The notes beneath the pieces are model-generated. The model saw nothing but the letters and a program-made list of their open reading frames with translations, had not been told where the DNA came from and searched no databases. A DNA stretch of 64,000 bases from Neoarius graeffei (lineage: Eukaryota > Chordata > Actinopteri > Siluriformes > Ariidae): positions 49,535,021-49,599,020 of the forward strand of contig NC_083587.1 in the NCBI RefSeq assembly GCF_027579695.1, written 5' to 3'. Shown piece by piece: positions 32,148 through 43,895 of the stretch. The position numbers were made by a program, and so were the translations under genes. The stretch's first letter is position 1. Every line of letters starts with the position of its first letter.

Positions 32148-32284
32148 ATGGCCGCTCCGCTCGCGCACCGGGGCCTGGCCGACATGCCGGACCTGAGCCA
32201 CCTCACCGATGAAGAGAGGAGGATCATCCTCGACGTCATGGACCGCCAGAAGAGAGAAGAGGAGAAGGAACAGTCCATGCTGAA
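32148..32284 (+). CDS. rims2: rims2 first coding exon (RIM2, Rab3-binding helix)
   Basis: RIM2 is a presynaptic active-zone scaffold that binds Rab3-GTP, Munc13, RIM-BP and Ca2+ channels in vesicle docking and priming. The exon reads MAAPLAHRGLADMPDLSHLT, DEERRIILDVMDRQKREEEK, EQSML, then AA of a split Lys before donor GTAAGA. LTEEER.II..VMDRQK is the start of the Rab3-binding alpha-helix of alpha-RIMs; the KEQS(V/M)LK ending fits RIM2 better than RIM1 (KEEAMLK). The next exons, including the FYVE-like zinc finger, are not in the window. The start is supported by an upstream in-frame stop and AACATGG context. Position downstream of dcaf13 in the same orientation agrees with RIMS2. Confidence 0.92.
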
Positions 32285-32875
32285 GTAAGACAAGCGTACA
32301 AAAGGATTCTCGATCTCTGCCGAAGCACTGTTTTTCTCCTGAGTGTGCTGAATAAGTTGTATCAGACCTGAGAAGCTCGCCTTTTTTTCCCTCTCTCTCC
32401 CCCTAATGCACTTCCTGGATTGATCACAACCTGCATTTTTCTCACTGCCGGGTTGAATATTGAATGAGACGCCATTTTTCTGATCCTTTTGTACGTTGAA
32501 ATCAGTTTGTCTTGTCATATTTGGTGCTGCAGAATCCCATCCAGCTGTTGGAACTGAGCAGCAGCGATGTGTGTGTGCTTTCAGCACCACGGAGCTGTCC
32601 ATTCACTAAGTCTATTAGCTTGGTTTTTCAATCCTCCTGCTGGAACAGAACTGCACATCTGTCTCTCCTAACACACCCGAGTCATATATTCAGGTCATTA
32701 ACAAGTCCTACAGGGTGTGTTATGTCATGATCAGACTACACAAATTGAGTCCAGTTTTGACCAACACATGAATGACAACTCAGGAATGACAAACGGTCCT
32801 TGTAATGAAACATAATCACAGAACAGTGGTGTCGGATGTTCCGTGACACCACAATGAAAAGTCTAGCATGTCAGA
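32285..32875 (+). other. Start of rims2 intron 1, no feature recognised
   Basis: Unique-looking intronic DNA after the donor site; no repeat or exon recognised. Confidence 0.5.
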
Positions 32876-32879
32876 TTTT

Positions 32880-33840
32880 TGTGGCTACTGCCTCATAGAA
32901 GCGAAGCGAGGCTGTAGCCACTATGTCATCGTGTTGCAAGAATGAGTGTAACAATAGCACACTGCACATACACATAAGCATTACAATGACCAGAACGGCA
33001 AATTGTGATCTCGCGATATGAACAGTTGATATTGCGTTATCAAAGGTACACAAGAACAAGTGGTGAAGCCACTATGTCATTGTGTTGAAAGAATGAGTGT
33101 AACAATAGCGAAACTTTGTAACCAATCAGCACTTATCCTGATCGAGTTCGATTACCCATTCTACTTCTTGATAAACTTCGGAACCAATCAGAACCAGAAG
33201 CGAAATAAGAGAAACCTTGTTATAACTTCGTAGTATCGGAAGATAATCGACAAATAAAAAGCTAAACGAAATTCACCTCGTGGTTCGCCAAGGCTACTGA
33301 TTCGATATCAAGCAAGTGGTGTTTATTTTAAGAAAATTCACCTTTTGAGGGATTATCACAGCTTTTGTTTGGTCCTTCTGAAAGGTCAAATGAAAAGTTT
33401 TGTATGGTTTTTTTTTTGTTTTTTTTTTAGCTTTTTGGCAGATATATTGAAAAGCCGATATCAAACTTCTGCTATTCGCTTTAACTTTTTTATTTAATTT
33501 TTTGAGTCTTTACACTACACTTGTGAACCAAAATGTGCTCATTAGTACTAAATAATGCTTCGAAGACAATTCATGAACAAGTGCTTTCTTACTATTTTGA
33601 AAACAGATCTAGTTCACAGCACTGTATTTTGAACAAAACACAGTAAACAAAATTGGTAACCAAAATACTCCAAACCCTGATGCTGCTCACAGCTTGGTGA
33701 TGCTTGCAAGAGATGAGGCGAGTATCATTGATAACGTGTGTGTGTGTATATATGCTATATTTACTGTACGGACATGGGATTAGAAAACAATTTTATTTAT
33801 CAGCAGTAGCCACATGTACCCATAGGGTACCTATTTTTTT
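32880..33840 (-). mobile_element. TIR-like repeat with GTGGCTACTGC ends (long copy)
   Basis: Left GTGGCTACTGCCTCATA (32881) and right GCAGTAGCCACATGTACCCA (33804) form inverted ends. Inside, ATGAGTGTAACAATAGC with GCCACTATGTCAT occurs twice (32910-32960, 33066-33115). A short, oppositely oriented relative is at 45936-46062 and a truncated one at 48375-48480. Superfamily unknown. Confidence 0.55.
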
Positions 33841-35291
33841 GTATCTTCTCACCTAGTTTGACAACTCCTACGATGTCTTCCTTCATTGCCGTTATTGTCA
33901 ATTTCTTGACCCTCCTCCCAAATGACATGCAAGGCCATGAATGCTGATTGATTGGGGACACACTTGTAGTGTTGTCAGCTTCCCAACCAAGATACCACAA
34001 GAATTTATGGCACTATGATTGCCTAATCAGACATGGTGTCCATCATGAACAATGACTGTAAAAACATGGATGGCATGCAGCGTGGCTCTATGCCCTTCTA
34101 TTCTATAAAAATGAAGCTACAATTTCTCTGCTATATTGTCAAATTTGGAGCCAGAGTTTGCGCAATAGAGATGAGAGTTGAAGTCAGGTACACCTACTCA
34201 TTTGGTCGGGTCGCCCCCTTGTCCCAATACCAAGGTCCAGTGTGTCACCAAGGCTGCCAATCAGTTCATTCCCAAGTGTATCCAGGCCTTCTTGGGATAT
34301 AGTAGAGTTACATTTTATAAGCTAGTTTTTGGTGGAAAATAAAAAGTGTGAAGATGTCAGCATCGAGAAAACTAACTGTTTGAATTAGACGCTGTAAATG
34401 GAAAGACAGTTTAGATGAGAAACCACTTGGGGCACTAGATCTGTTTTGCTTCACTTTTTCGAGATGCTACATTGTCCATGCTTTTACAGTCACTGATCAT
34501 GAAAGAGAAAAATATCGTGTAGTCTGATCCTGATCTCATGGTAAGTCGTATATTTTGGTTGATTCGTGCATCTTTAATGTAGATTGTATGACTTGTATGT
34601 GAACATTTACTCATTTGGTCATCCAACGTGACTTGCAATTAAACAGAGCAGATGAGGGTCAAGGAAGCACGGTGAACCAGCGTATAGCCTTACTGCCTCA
34701 CAGCTCCAGGATCCTGGTTTCAATCCTGAGAAGATAAAGCAGACAGTAACCCAAGCTCAGGATTGAATCAGAGAACCTGGAGCTGAAGGTGGCAGTGTGA
34801 CACATTGCGTTATCATGCCAGCGGATGCCATTTTTAATTTCCTTTTGGAGGTCAAAGTCCATGTGTCTTCTGTTGTATTGTATTGGGGGATTTTTTTTAT
34901 TCTCAAACATTGGCTTGGAACTTAATATATTACTGTATTACCCTTGTAGAACATCTGGCTAAAATATACAGCATCCCAGACATCCTGATTTCCTGGACCT
35001 GCCTGAACCCTTGTGTCAGAGCAGCTATAACTTCATAATGCACTCATAATCCAAATACTCAAGACACATGAATTGAGAAGGATCTGGAGTATGTTTTGAA
35101 AAAATAAAGAAATACATGTGGAAAAGTACAAGATTTAACGTCATTGCTCTACTTGAGAGGATACATTATTGTAGATCTACATTCTCGTGCTATAACACAT
35201 GGCATTCAACTCACCAACTCATTAACATGTTCATCGGGATGTGATAATTGGTGTATTGGAACAGGCAAGTTACTAATTTATGCCGTCTAAG
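33841..35291. other. rims2 intron 1; small SINE-derived hairpin
   Basis: Mostly unrecognised. At 34700-34786 a short inverted repeat (CAGCTCCAGG...TTCAATCCTGAG and its complement) derives from a SINE-type segment also seen at 55220-55260 (TTCAATCCTGAG..TTGGGTTACTGTC). Confidence 0.45.
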
Positions 35292-35299
35292 GTTACTGC

Positions 35300-36184
35300 C
35301 AGGCTTGTCGTACTTGAGTTGGACTTGTGCCCTAATTTTAAGGACTTGTGACTCGACTTGGACTTGAGCACTGATGACTCAGACTTGGACTTGGACTCGT
35401 GCATTAATTGCATTAGGACTTGGAAATTGGAGATGAGGACTCTGATTTTTAAAAAGAAAATTTTTGTAACATGCCATAATAATTTGGCAAAAGATATTTA
35501 TATCTACATTAATTTTTGTACTAATTTCATGCAAGAGTGTCACACCTGCACACCTTCGCACGTGCATCAGATAGACTCTCGGGTGCGCTCTGGACAGCGC
35601 GTGCGCCAAGTGGACACTCTCGCACGCTGTAAACGACTCGCACCTGCACAGGATTAAGGCGCAAACAGTGTGCCGATATAAAAGCTGTGAAAACACACTT
35701 ACTTTGCGAAGTATTGAGTTGCGTTGCTGACACATTACCGAGCCTCATTTCCTTGTTTGGTTTCCTGATCCCTGATTTCCTATTTCTCATCTTTGATTCT
35801 GCCAAGTTTACGATAGCCCAGTTGTGCTTTGCTCAACCTATTGCCAGTTTCATGGTTTTACGATTTTGCCTGCCGTTCCGGAGTGTTTACCGTCTTCACT
35901 TGTATTAATAAACACACCTTCTGCACTTACATCCAACCATCTCTGACAGAATATTTCACACTCCCTGATAAAGAGAAGCACATTCACCTGTTCATACGGC
36001 ATGTTCAGGAACAAGCTAATGTTAATGGTGCTGAAATGGCGCACCGTCAAATGGTGCGGTTGGAGTCTTGTTATCAGACTCGACTCAAACATTTTTTTAA
36101 TGACTTGGACTTGACTCGAACTTGAACACCGGGGACTTGAGACTGGACTCGGACTCGAGGTTTAGTGACTTGACTACAACACTG
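35300..36184 (-). mobile_element. hAT element of the CAGTGTTGTAGT family, copy 2
   Basis: Inverted relative to copy 1: starts CAGGCTTGTCGTACTTGAG and ends ACTACAACACTG. A perfect 8-bp duplication, GTTACTGC, at 35292-35299 and 36185-36192. Dense GACTTGGACTTG repeats lie at both ends; the interior (35500-36050) equals the complement of 19830-20320. 885 bp, no transposase frame. Confidence 0.92.
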
Positions 36185-36192
36185 GTTACTGC

Positions 36193-37248
36193 ATGGCAAG
36201 CATTGAGTAACACCGGAGCAGCGGCTTTAGCTGTATTTCAATCAAACCCTTTTTTCTTTTGAGGAATCTTTTATGAAATACGTTTGTATAAAAAGAAGCT
36301 ATGTATGGATGAGCCATTTGTCACCATGAGTGCTTGTTGATTTTGCCGAACATTTTATAACTATAAATATCCAACACTATACTACAGTATAAAGGATTTG
36401 AGTATAACATGACACAAATAGCAGTGTACACTATAATATGAAATACAATGCAACTGTACTTGGCTTTGCTCTGGTTTAAACATCTTCCACGCTGGATTTA
36501 TGAACCATCTCCAAAGCTGTTGATGAGCTGTTGATGATGCTTCTGATTATGGGGTTTGTATGTTTGTGTGTTTTAGGAGTACGCTCAAAGCTCAGGAGTA
36601 TTGATTTCAAAAGGCATACAAGGTCAGATTCAGAAGCCTGATAGGTTATAGATCTTGCTCAGAATAGTTCTAGTGTTTCTAGAATTTGATGTATAACACT
36701 GTGAGCTCATTCGTGCCAGGATTTGTTTGGTTTAGCATTTGGAAAGATGGTGATAACTTGACAGCAGAGCCATCAAGGAGCCTGCGTAATCACGGTTTTC
36801 AGTACTGAGTTAAATATTAATGTTGTATGTGTGTGTGTGTGGCAACAGAGCAGACCTATGGTTGAAATGACTCATCGACTTAAAGCCTCAGCCACCGCAG
36901 TGTCGCTGTGTGAATCATCCATACGCGTATGTACACACTTCTACGCCATTAAGCTTTTCATTGAGAATGAGTGAGAGAGAGAGCATTTAGCATTTGGATG
37001 ACACAGAAGTCAATCATCGCTGCTTAGCACCACTACAAGCACCAGCTCAAGCATATTGTGTGTATGCATTGGTGTAGAGTTACAGAACAACTCAGCGGCA
37101 ACTTGGTAACACCCACATACTATGCCGACTCATATGTTCTCTTTGTCATTGGCCTGCTGTTGGTTTGGGCAAGTCATGAGCTTTACGTCAGAGGAAGCCA
37201 TCTGCATAGCATTATAAAATATGAGAGAAACAGGAGGCTACTTTCAAC
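36193..37248. other. rims2 intron 1, no feature recognised
   Basis: Unremarkable AT-rich DNA with a short TG run near 36827-36842. Confidence 0.4.
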
Positions 37249-37261
37249 TATGCTAGTATTT

Positions 37262-37643
37262 CTCATCTCATCTCATCTCATTATCTCTAGCCGCTTTATC
37301 CTTCTACAGGGTCGCAGGCAAGCTGGAGCCTATCCCAGCTGACTACGGGCGAAAGGCGGGGTACACCCTGGACAAGTCGCCAGGTCATCACAGGGCTGAC
37401 ACATAGACACAGACAACCATTCACACTCACATTCACACCTACGGTCAATCTAGAGTCACCAGTTAACCTAACCTGCATGTCTTTGGACTGTGGGGGAAAC
37501 CGGAGCACCCGGAGGAAACCCACGCGGACATGGGGAGAACATGCAAACTCCACACAGAAAGGCCCTCGCCGGCCACGGGGCTCGAACCCAGGACCTTCTT
37601 GCTGTGAGGCGACAGCGTTAACCACTACACCACCGTGCCGCCC
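37262..37643 (-). mobile_element. tRNA-headed SINE, copy 5
   Basis: Duplication TATGCTAGTATTT (37249-37261) against TATACTAGTATTT (37644-37656), one mismatch. Belongs to the 3-base-deletion subtype (TTATCCTTCTACAGGG). Confidence 0.95.
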
Positions 37644-37759
37644 TATACTAGTATTTAATAATAATAAATAAGATTGCGTCACCCAATGCTGCTTTGTTCC
37701 TGAATAATTGGAACCGAGTAGTGTTATTTCATGTCTTTCTTTAAACCAGTGAAAGGTGC

Positions 37760-38582
37760 CAGTGTTGTAGTCGAGTCCCTAAACCTCGAGTCCAGTCTCA
37801 AGTCCTTAGTGTTCAAGTCCAAGTCATGAAATAAAATTTTGAGTCAAGTCCGAGAACAAGACTCCAACTGCACCATTTGATGTTGGCTGTTGCTGCTTCT
37901 ATGTGAATCCGTCTCTGCGACTGTGTTGGACTAACATTGCTGCTTGACTGCCCCATTTTAGTTAATAGGCTACAGATAAAAAGCTTGTTCATCGCTCAGC
38001 AAGCCCCGCCCACTATCAACAAGGCAAATAACATGAGAGAGGGTTAACACTAGCTAGTTCATCGCTCAGCAAGCAAGCCCTGCTATCAACAGAGCAATGA
38101 ACATAGCGTGTCACTTCCTTCTCTGGGTGGAGTCTTGCCAAATGACGATTGAAGCTCGAGGTTGTCCCCGTCGTCTCCTCGATAGTTCTTCTACATATGG
38201 AACACATAGCAGTGCATTTTTTCCCACTGCACGAGAAGTCTGTATAAGCAAAGCGGACAATCCTAGAGGCTTCTCTCCAGGCATTTTAGCGCCATTAATG
38301 TTAGTTTGTTCCTGAACATGACATATGAACAGGTGAATGTGCATTCTCTTGCACGAAATTAGTATAAAAATTCATGTAGTTATAAATATCTTATGCCAAA
38401 TTATTATGGCATGTTACAAAAAAATAAAGAAAAAAATTTGAGTCCTCGTCTCCATTTTACGAGTCCGAATGCAGTTAATGCACGAGTCCGAGTCCAAGTC
38501 TGAGTCATCAGTGCTCAAGTCCAAGTCAAGTCACGAGTCCTTGAAATTAGAGCACGAGTCGGACTCAAGTACTACAAGCCTG
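37760..38582 (+). mobile_element. hAT element of the CAGTGTTGTAGT family, copy 3
   Basis: Ends CAGTGTTGTAGTCGAGTC and ACTACAAGCCTG. A perfect 8-bp duplication, AAAGGTGC, at 37752-37759 and 38583-38590. Carries a BED-finger vestige on the minus strand. 823 bp. Confidence 0.93.
38016..38207 (-). pseudogene. BED zinc-finger vestige of hAT transposase
   Basis: Reads MCSICRRTIEETTGTTSSFN, RHLARLHPEKE: C-x2-C followed by H-x4-H, the BED-finger spacing of hAT transposases. The frame continues only about 40 residues further and no catalytic region is present. It lies within copy 3, so it marks the parent as a BED-finger hAT. Confidence 0.65.
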
Positions 38583-38992
38583 AAAGGTGCTGACTGCAAA
38601 GTCATCTGAAATTTTCAAATGTTTTTTATTGTGCATGACATTTTTCTCTGTCTCGCAAGAACAATATCATGTGGATGAGATGTGATCATTTTGATGTTCT
38701 GAGGGTCACGAAATAGCTAAATGCGAGGAACTTTAACTAATTAGCATAACTATGGAACTGTGTCACACCAAGATGGCGATGCGCGGAAAACATCGTGACT
38801 CTGTATCGACCTTGGAGAGTTTTGAGTCGCAGGGATGTAATCTGTGGTTGATGTTTGCGAATAGATTCGTGAAACAAAAGATGACCATATCTTTTCTCTG
38901 TTACTGCTTTTGTGTTATCGGTTCTTTCTCTGTAAGATCAAAACATTAGGTGTATAACTCCATACTCGCTACTGTGGAGTCGAGTCCATGCA
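38583..38992. other. rims2 intron 1, no feature recognised
   Basis: A 65-codon + frame at 38752 has no recognisable content and no supporting splice signals; left uncalled. Confidence 0.4.
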
Positions 38993-38995
38993 TTA

Positions 38996-39514
38996 GGGCC
39001 TCTGCATGCTCTTGCGACAAGGCTTTCGCAGATAGCTTTTCGCAGACAGTTGTAATTTATTGTTGAGCGGGGAGTAATAGGCGTGCGCGATGTTATTCAC
39101 CGCCACAACGCAAGGGGGCGCGAAGTCGCGAAATCGCTAGGAGTAGTTGGTGGGTGTGGTTAGTGGAGTGTTTATCCTCCGGTTACTTATAATGACTAGA
39201 ACTGGAGTCGTATAGATGTCCGTACTTCCTCACTTCCTCGATCAACCGCTCTTCGTGCTGCTCCATCTTCGCTCGTGTTTTTAAAAATGGCGGTCGTGAA
39301 AACAAACCAAACCGGGAAAGTAGGGAAGCGGAAGTGCGTGTACAGCGGATGTAGAGTGGACCAATCAGAGCCCTCTTGTCTGCGACGCTGTCTGCGAGGC
39401 TTCTGTGGTGGTCACAATTTTTGGGAGGTGCGCGCAGAGCGTCTGCGAAGGGGGGGGCTACGCAGACGCCATCTGCGACGCCATCTGCGAGGACTGTGTT
39501 GTCAGCATAAATTC
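38996..39514. mobile_element. PIF-like MITE with CTGCGA repeats, copy 1
   Basis: GGGCCTCTGCATGCTCTTGC at the left, TTA on both outer sides (38993-38995, 39515-39517). The interior includes AAAATGGCGGTCGTGAAAAC and a run of GTCTGCGA/TCGCAGA motifs. About 95% similar to 41875-42410. Classification from the TTA flank only. Confidence 0.55.
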
Positions 39515-39559
39515 TTAGGCTAAGATAGCTAAGTGCTAGCTAGAATGATTTAGTTATCT

Positions 39560-39934
39560 CATCTCATCTCATTATCTCTAGCCGCTTTATCCTTCTACAG
39601 GGTCGCAGGCAAGCTGGAGCCTATCCCAGCTGACTACGGGCGAAAGGCGGGGTACACCCTGGACAAGTCGCCAGGTCATCACAGGGCTGACACATAGACA
39701 CAGACAACCATTCACACTCACATTCACACCTACGGTCAATTTAGAGTCACCAGTTAACCTAACCTGCATGTCTTTGGACTGTGGGGGAAACCGGAGCACC
39801 CGGAGGAAACCCACGCGGACACGGGGAGAACATGCAAACTCCACACAGAAAGGCCCTCGCCGGCCCCGGGGCTCGAACCCAGGACCTTCTTGCTGTGAGG
39901 CGACAGCGCTAACCACTACACCACCGTGCCGCCC
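39560..39934 (-). mobile_element. tRNA-headed SINE, copy 6
   Basis: Perfect 14-bp duplication TGATTTAGTTATCT at 39546-39559 and 39935-39948. Three-base-deletion subtype. Confidence 0.95.
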
Positions 39935-40342
39935 TGATTTAGTTATCTGTCCAGAAAAATTACATCATCTAACCTTGCTCTATCTTGCAGTTGTACTTAC
40001 TAGACAAGCGTTCCTTTTCTTTTCTGCTGGCTTTTAGGTGGAGGGAGAGCGGAGTCCACCATGTTTACCCATATCGACTTGTTTTGGTTAAAAGTACACT
40101 GCAAAAACTGTTGCCTAGATCTAACTCAATAAAAATAAGGCAACATTTTCCAACCACTTTTTGTAAGTTTAGTCAACTAATGGTATTTTTGAGTAAGGAG
40201 AACTTAACAATATGCATTTCGATGTATGCAAAAAGATTAAGTTGCGTTTACAGAAAAAGCCAAGAAATTGAGTAAAATCAATGTAAAAAACATCAGCATA
40301 TTAAACACACAAGACTTAATTAAAATAAGTAACATTTAAATG

Positions 40343-40722
40343 GGGCGGCACGGTGGTGTAGTGGTTAGCGCTGTCGCCTCACAGCAAGAAGGTCCTGGGT
40401 TCGAGCCCCGTGGCCGGCGAGGGCCTTTCTGTGTGGAGTTTGCATGTTCTCCCCGTGTCCGCGTGGGTTTCCTCCGGGTGCTCCGGTTTCCCTCACAGTC
40501 CAAAGACATGCAGGTTAGGTTAACTGGTGACTCTAAATTGACCGTAGGTGTGAATGTGAGTGTGAATGGTTGTCTGTGTCTATGTGTCAGCCCTGTGATG
40601 ACCTGGCGACTTGTCCAGGGTGTACCCCGCCTTTCGCCCGTAGTCAGCTGGGATAGGCTCCAGCTTGCCTGCGACCCTGTAGAAGGATAAAGCGGCTAGA
40701 GATAATGAGATGAGATGAGATG
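40343..40722 (+). mobile_element. tRNA-headed SINE, copy 7
   Basis: Perfect 12-bp duplication AACATTTAAATG at 40331-40342 and 40723-40734. Box A and box B intact; three-base-deletion subtype. Confidence 0.95.
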
Positions 40723-40824
40723 AACATTTAAATGAAAAAAAATTTTTGTACTCTATTTTATTAATTTTGACCAATTCACCCTTTCTTTGTTTTATTATTA
40801 TTCGTCACATGCACACTTCAAGCA

Positions 40825-41138
40825 CAGTGAAATTCATCTTCTGCATTTAACCCATCTGAAGCAGTGAACACATGCACACACTCAGAGCAGTGGGCAGCCA
40901 CACCAGAGCGCCCGGGGAGCAGTCAGGGGGTCGGTACCTTGCTCAAGGCCACCCTACGTCAACCTAACTGCATGTCTTTGGATTGTGGGGGAAACCGGAG
41001 CACCCGGAGGAAACCCACGCGGACACGGGGAGAACATGCAAACTCCGCACAGAAAGGCCCTCGCCGGCCGCTGGGGTCGAACCCAGAACCTTCTTGCTGT
41101 GAGGCGACAGCGCTAACCACTACACCACCGTGCCGCCC
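40825..41138 (-). mobile_element. Composite SINE: other body joined to the same tRNA head
   Basis: Positions 40965-41138 (GCATGTCTTTGGATTGTGGG to the head complement CACCGTGCCGCCC) equal the 5' half of the young SINE. Positions 40825-40964 (AGTGAAATTCATCTTCTGCA, GGGGAGCAGTCAGGGGGTCG, TACCTTGCTCAAGG) are unrelated to its 3' half. A CCTTGCTCAAGGGCA motif also occurs in the SINE at 50268. It is a second SINE family sharing the head, or a chimera. Confidence 0.75.
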
Positions 41139-41139
41139 G

Positions 41140-41874
41140 TGAAAATGGAAACTGCTTAAAATAATTAGTTAGCATAATAATAAAAAAATCAAGACATATC
41201 AAATTCCAACCTTTATTAAATCATTACCAAATCAAAACAGTGGCAATGAGCTGGACAGTATGAACAGTCAACATTCATATTTAGTGCATAGAATGCATGA
41301 CCTCAACTTTTTAAAGTGCTGCGTAGAACACCTTCACAGTACAGTTTTCTTTCTTTAACCGTATACATATTATTAAAACATTTTCACAAGCCATATCCAA
41401 ACTGTGTCAATAAGCTGGACAGTATTAACAGTCAAGAACATCAGTATTTAGTGCATACAAGAATGCATGACCTCAGATTATTATGTGCTGCTTAGTAGAA
41501 CATTCAGAGTACAGTTTTTTTTTACTGTGTACATCATATTAAAGCATCTTAACTTAAACAACTCACAGATCCACATTCAGGAACATTCGACAGTGAAGCC
41601 TGCCTACCCGGGCTTGTTCTTCTGTTGCTGCAGGTGGGCGGGTCGTGATGTTTTACGTGTGATATAAACGTTTAAACTGAGTTTTGTTAAATCAATTTAT
41701 GTTGAAGTCCAATAAAATTAATTTTATCACATAAAAAAGTAAGTTACGAAAATATTCACACTTTTTACTTATAGATAACTCAAAAAACTAAAAAAGAAAA
41801 TTAAATTGATTTATTGGAATAAATATACTTTTAAAAATAAAGTAAAATGGACAATACCACCGAAAGACTTCTAA
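41140..41874. other. AT-rich DNA, repeat-like but unassigned
   Basis: Contains an internal direct duplication: AATGAGCTGGACAGTATGAA..TTAGTGCATA (41246-41290) and AATAAGCTGGACAGTATTAA..TTAGTGCATA (41409-41460). Probably part of an old element starting near 40097 (ACACTGCAAAAACTG). Confidence 0.4.
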
Positions 41875-42410
41875 AGGCCTCTGCATGCTCTTGCGACAAG
41901 GCTTTCGCAGATAGCTTTTCGCAGACAGTTGTAATTTATTGTTGAGTGGGGAGTAATAGGCGTGCGCGATGTTATTCACCACCACAACGCAAGGGGGCGC
42001 GAAGTCGCTAGGAGTAGTTGGTGGGTGTGGTTAGTGGAGTGTTTATCCTCTGGTTACTTATAATGACTAGAACTTTTTTTTTTATAATGACTAGAACTGG
42101 AGTCGTATAGATGTACGTACTAACTCAATCAACCGCTCTTCATGCTGCTCCATCTTCGCTCGTGTTTTTAAAAATGGCGGTCGTGAAAACAAACCAAACC
42201 GGGAAAGTAGGGAAGCGGAAGTGCGTGTACAGCGGATGTAGAGTGGACCAATCAGAGCCCTCTTGTCTGTGACGCTGTCTGCGAGGCTTCTGAGGTGGTC
42301 ACAATTTTTGGGAGGTGCGCGCAGAGCGTCTGCGAAGGTGGGGGGGGCTACGCAGACGCTATCTGCGACGCCGTCTGCGAGGACTGGGTTGTCAGCATAA
42401 ATTGGCCTTT
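41875..42410. mobile_element. PIF-like MITE with CTGCGA repeats, copy 2
   Basis: Near-identical to 38996-39514. Here both ends carry AAGGCC (AGGCCTCTGC left, TTGGCCTT right). Contains a small duplication around AATGACTAGAAC with a T run at 42060-42090. Confidence 0.55.
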
Positions 42411-42862
42411 ACAGTGTAGGTCAAATGCCCCATGGTGGTCATGTGATTGTTGCTCACTTGCTTCGGCAATCTTTGGAATCGTAAAATGTGGGACGCTTTT
42501 AATCTCGGCAAAACATTTACACATAGGATACATGGTGTGTGTAGCTGCGCAACATCTTGGGCAGCAAAACTCCAACAGCAATAGAAATAGAACATTTTGC
42601 CCAGAATTTAAAATTTGCAGTCAGAGCCTTTAACTATTAAAAAGCATTTATCAATCATCTTTAACCGTGATGTAAAGTACTTCATGAATAATCTGGACCC
42701 ACCAAATCATTCGACCAGCCAAACCTGTACGACAGTGCTGTTGAATTCTTGAATCTGATTGGTTGATTAATTTCCTTTGATAATAGCGGTAATCCAAGGT
42801 ACAGGTTTAGCCGATATTAATGCTCTTGTTCGAGTACGCTGTTGTTTCTATAGTAGCAGGTA

Positions 42863-43370
42863 CAACCCCGATTCCAAAAAAGTTGGGACAAAGTACAAAT
42901 TGTAAATCAAAATGGAATGCAATGATGTGGAAGTTTCAAAATTCCATATTTTATTCAGAATAGAACATAGATGACATATCAAATGTTTAAACTGAGAAAA
43001 TGTATCATTTAAAGAGAAAAATTAGGTGATTTTAAATTTCATCACAACAACACATCTCAAAAAAGTTGGGACAAGGCCATGTTTACCACTGTGAGACATC
43101 CCCTTTTCTCTTTACAACAGTCTGTAAACGTCTGGGGACTGAGGAGACAAGTTGCTCAAGTTTAGGGATAGGAATGTTAACCCATTCTTGTCTAATGTAG
43201 GATTCTAGTTGCTCAACTGTCTTAGGTCTTTTTTGTCTCACTTTCGACATTTGATATGTTGTCTATGTTCTATTATGAATACAATATCAGTTTTTGAGAT
43301 TTGTAAATTATTGCATTCCGTTTTTATTTACAATTTGTACTTTGTCCCAACTTTTTTGGAATCGGGGTTG
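42863..43370. mobile_element. Tc1-like MITE, CAACCCCGATTCC family, 508 bp
   Basis: Inverted ends CAACCCCGATTCCAAAAAAG and the exact complement at the right, extended by TTGGGACAAAGTACAAATTG. TA at 42861-42862 and 43371-43372. A further AAAAAAGTTGGGACAAGG occurs inside. The interior is derived from antisense transposase sequence; no open frame. Confidence 0.9.
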
Positions 43371-43642
43371 TAATTCATAGAGACTTGTATAGGAGACACT
43401 CCATAATAAACAAATTAAATACATTTTTATGGAATGAGTCTCAAATGTCAGCGCTTTGTAACAGTGAGTAAACTTTCCATTCTTGAAATGTCAGGACAGA
43501 GAATGTGTTGGGGGGAGAGAGAGAGAGAAATGGAGGTTGACCAGGGAAGGCTTTTTTTTTTTTTTAAATAGCTGCTATAACCTAAGTGATAACAGACACT
43601 AACTTGTCTCACAACATTAAATGTAATCAAGAGCAAAACCTT

Positions 43643-43895
43643 CAAACTCTTTGGTCATGTAAAAGAGGCAGAAAGAGGACTTGCTAAGATCTGTTCCGAA
43701 GGTACGATGGAAGGCAAACGGAACAGTGGAAGATCAAGAAAACGTTGGCGAGACAATATATACCAATGGTCCGGTCTCAATATCAATGACCTTAACAAAG
43801 CTACACATAACAGAAAACTATGGAAGGAGATTTTTCATATTAGTGCATGGAGACAGTGTTCGATGATGATGATGATGATGATGAATTCATACAAT
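43643..43895 (+). pseudogene. 3' end of a LINE reverse-transcriptase ORF
   Basis: Reads KLFGHVKEAERGLAKICSEG, MEGKRNSGRSRKRWRDNIYQ, then WSGLNINDL, and runs into (GAT)n. G(H)V.R...L....GK...GR...RW.D is the C-terminal tail of many fish LINE ORF2 proteins, and a short ATG/GAT tail is a typical LINE 3' end. 5'-truncated. Confidence 0.65.

Noticed and set aside
32078-32602. 174-codon minus-strand frame across the rims2 start
   Set aside because: It reads the (CA)n complement and the antisense of the rims2 exon; the + strand exon is supported by homology and splice signals.
38752-38949. 65-codon + frame beginning MELCHTKMAMRGK
   Set aside because: No recognisable motif, splice signal or second copy; length is expected by chance.
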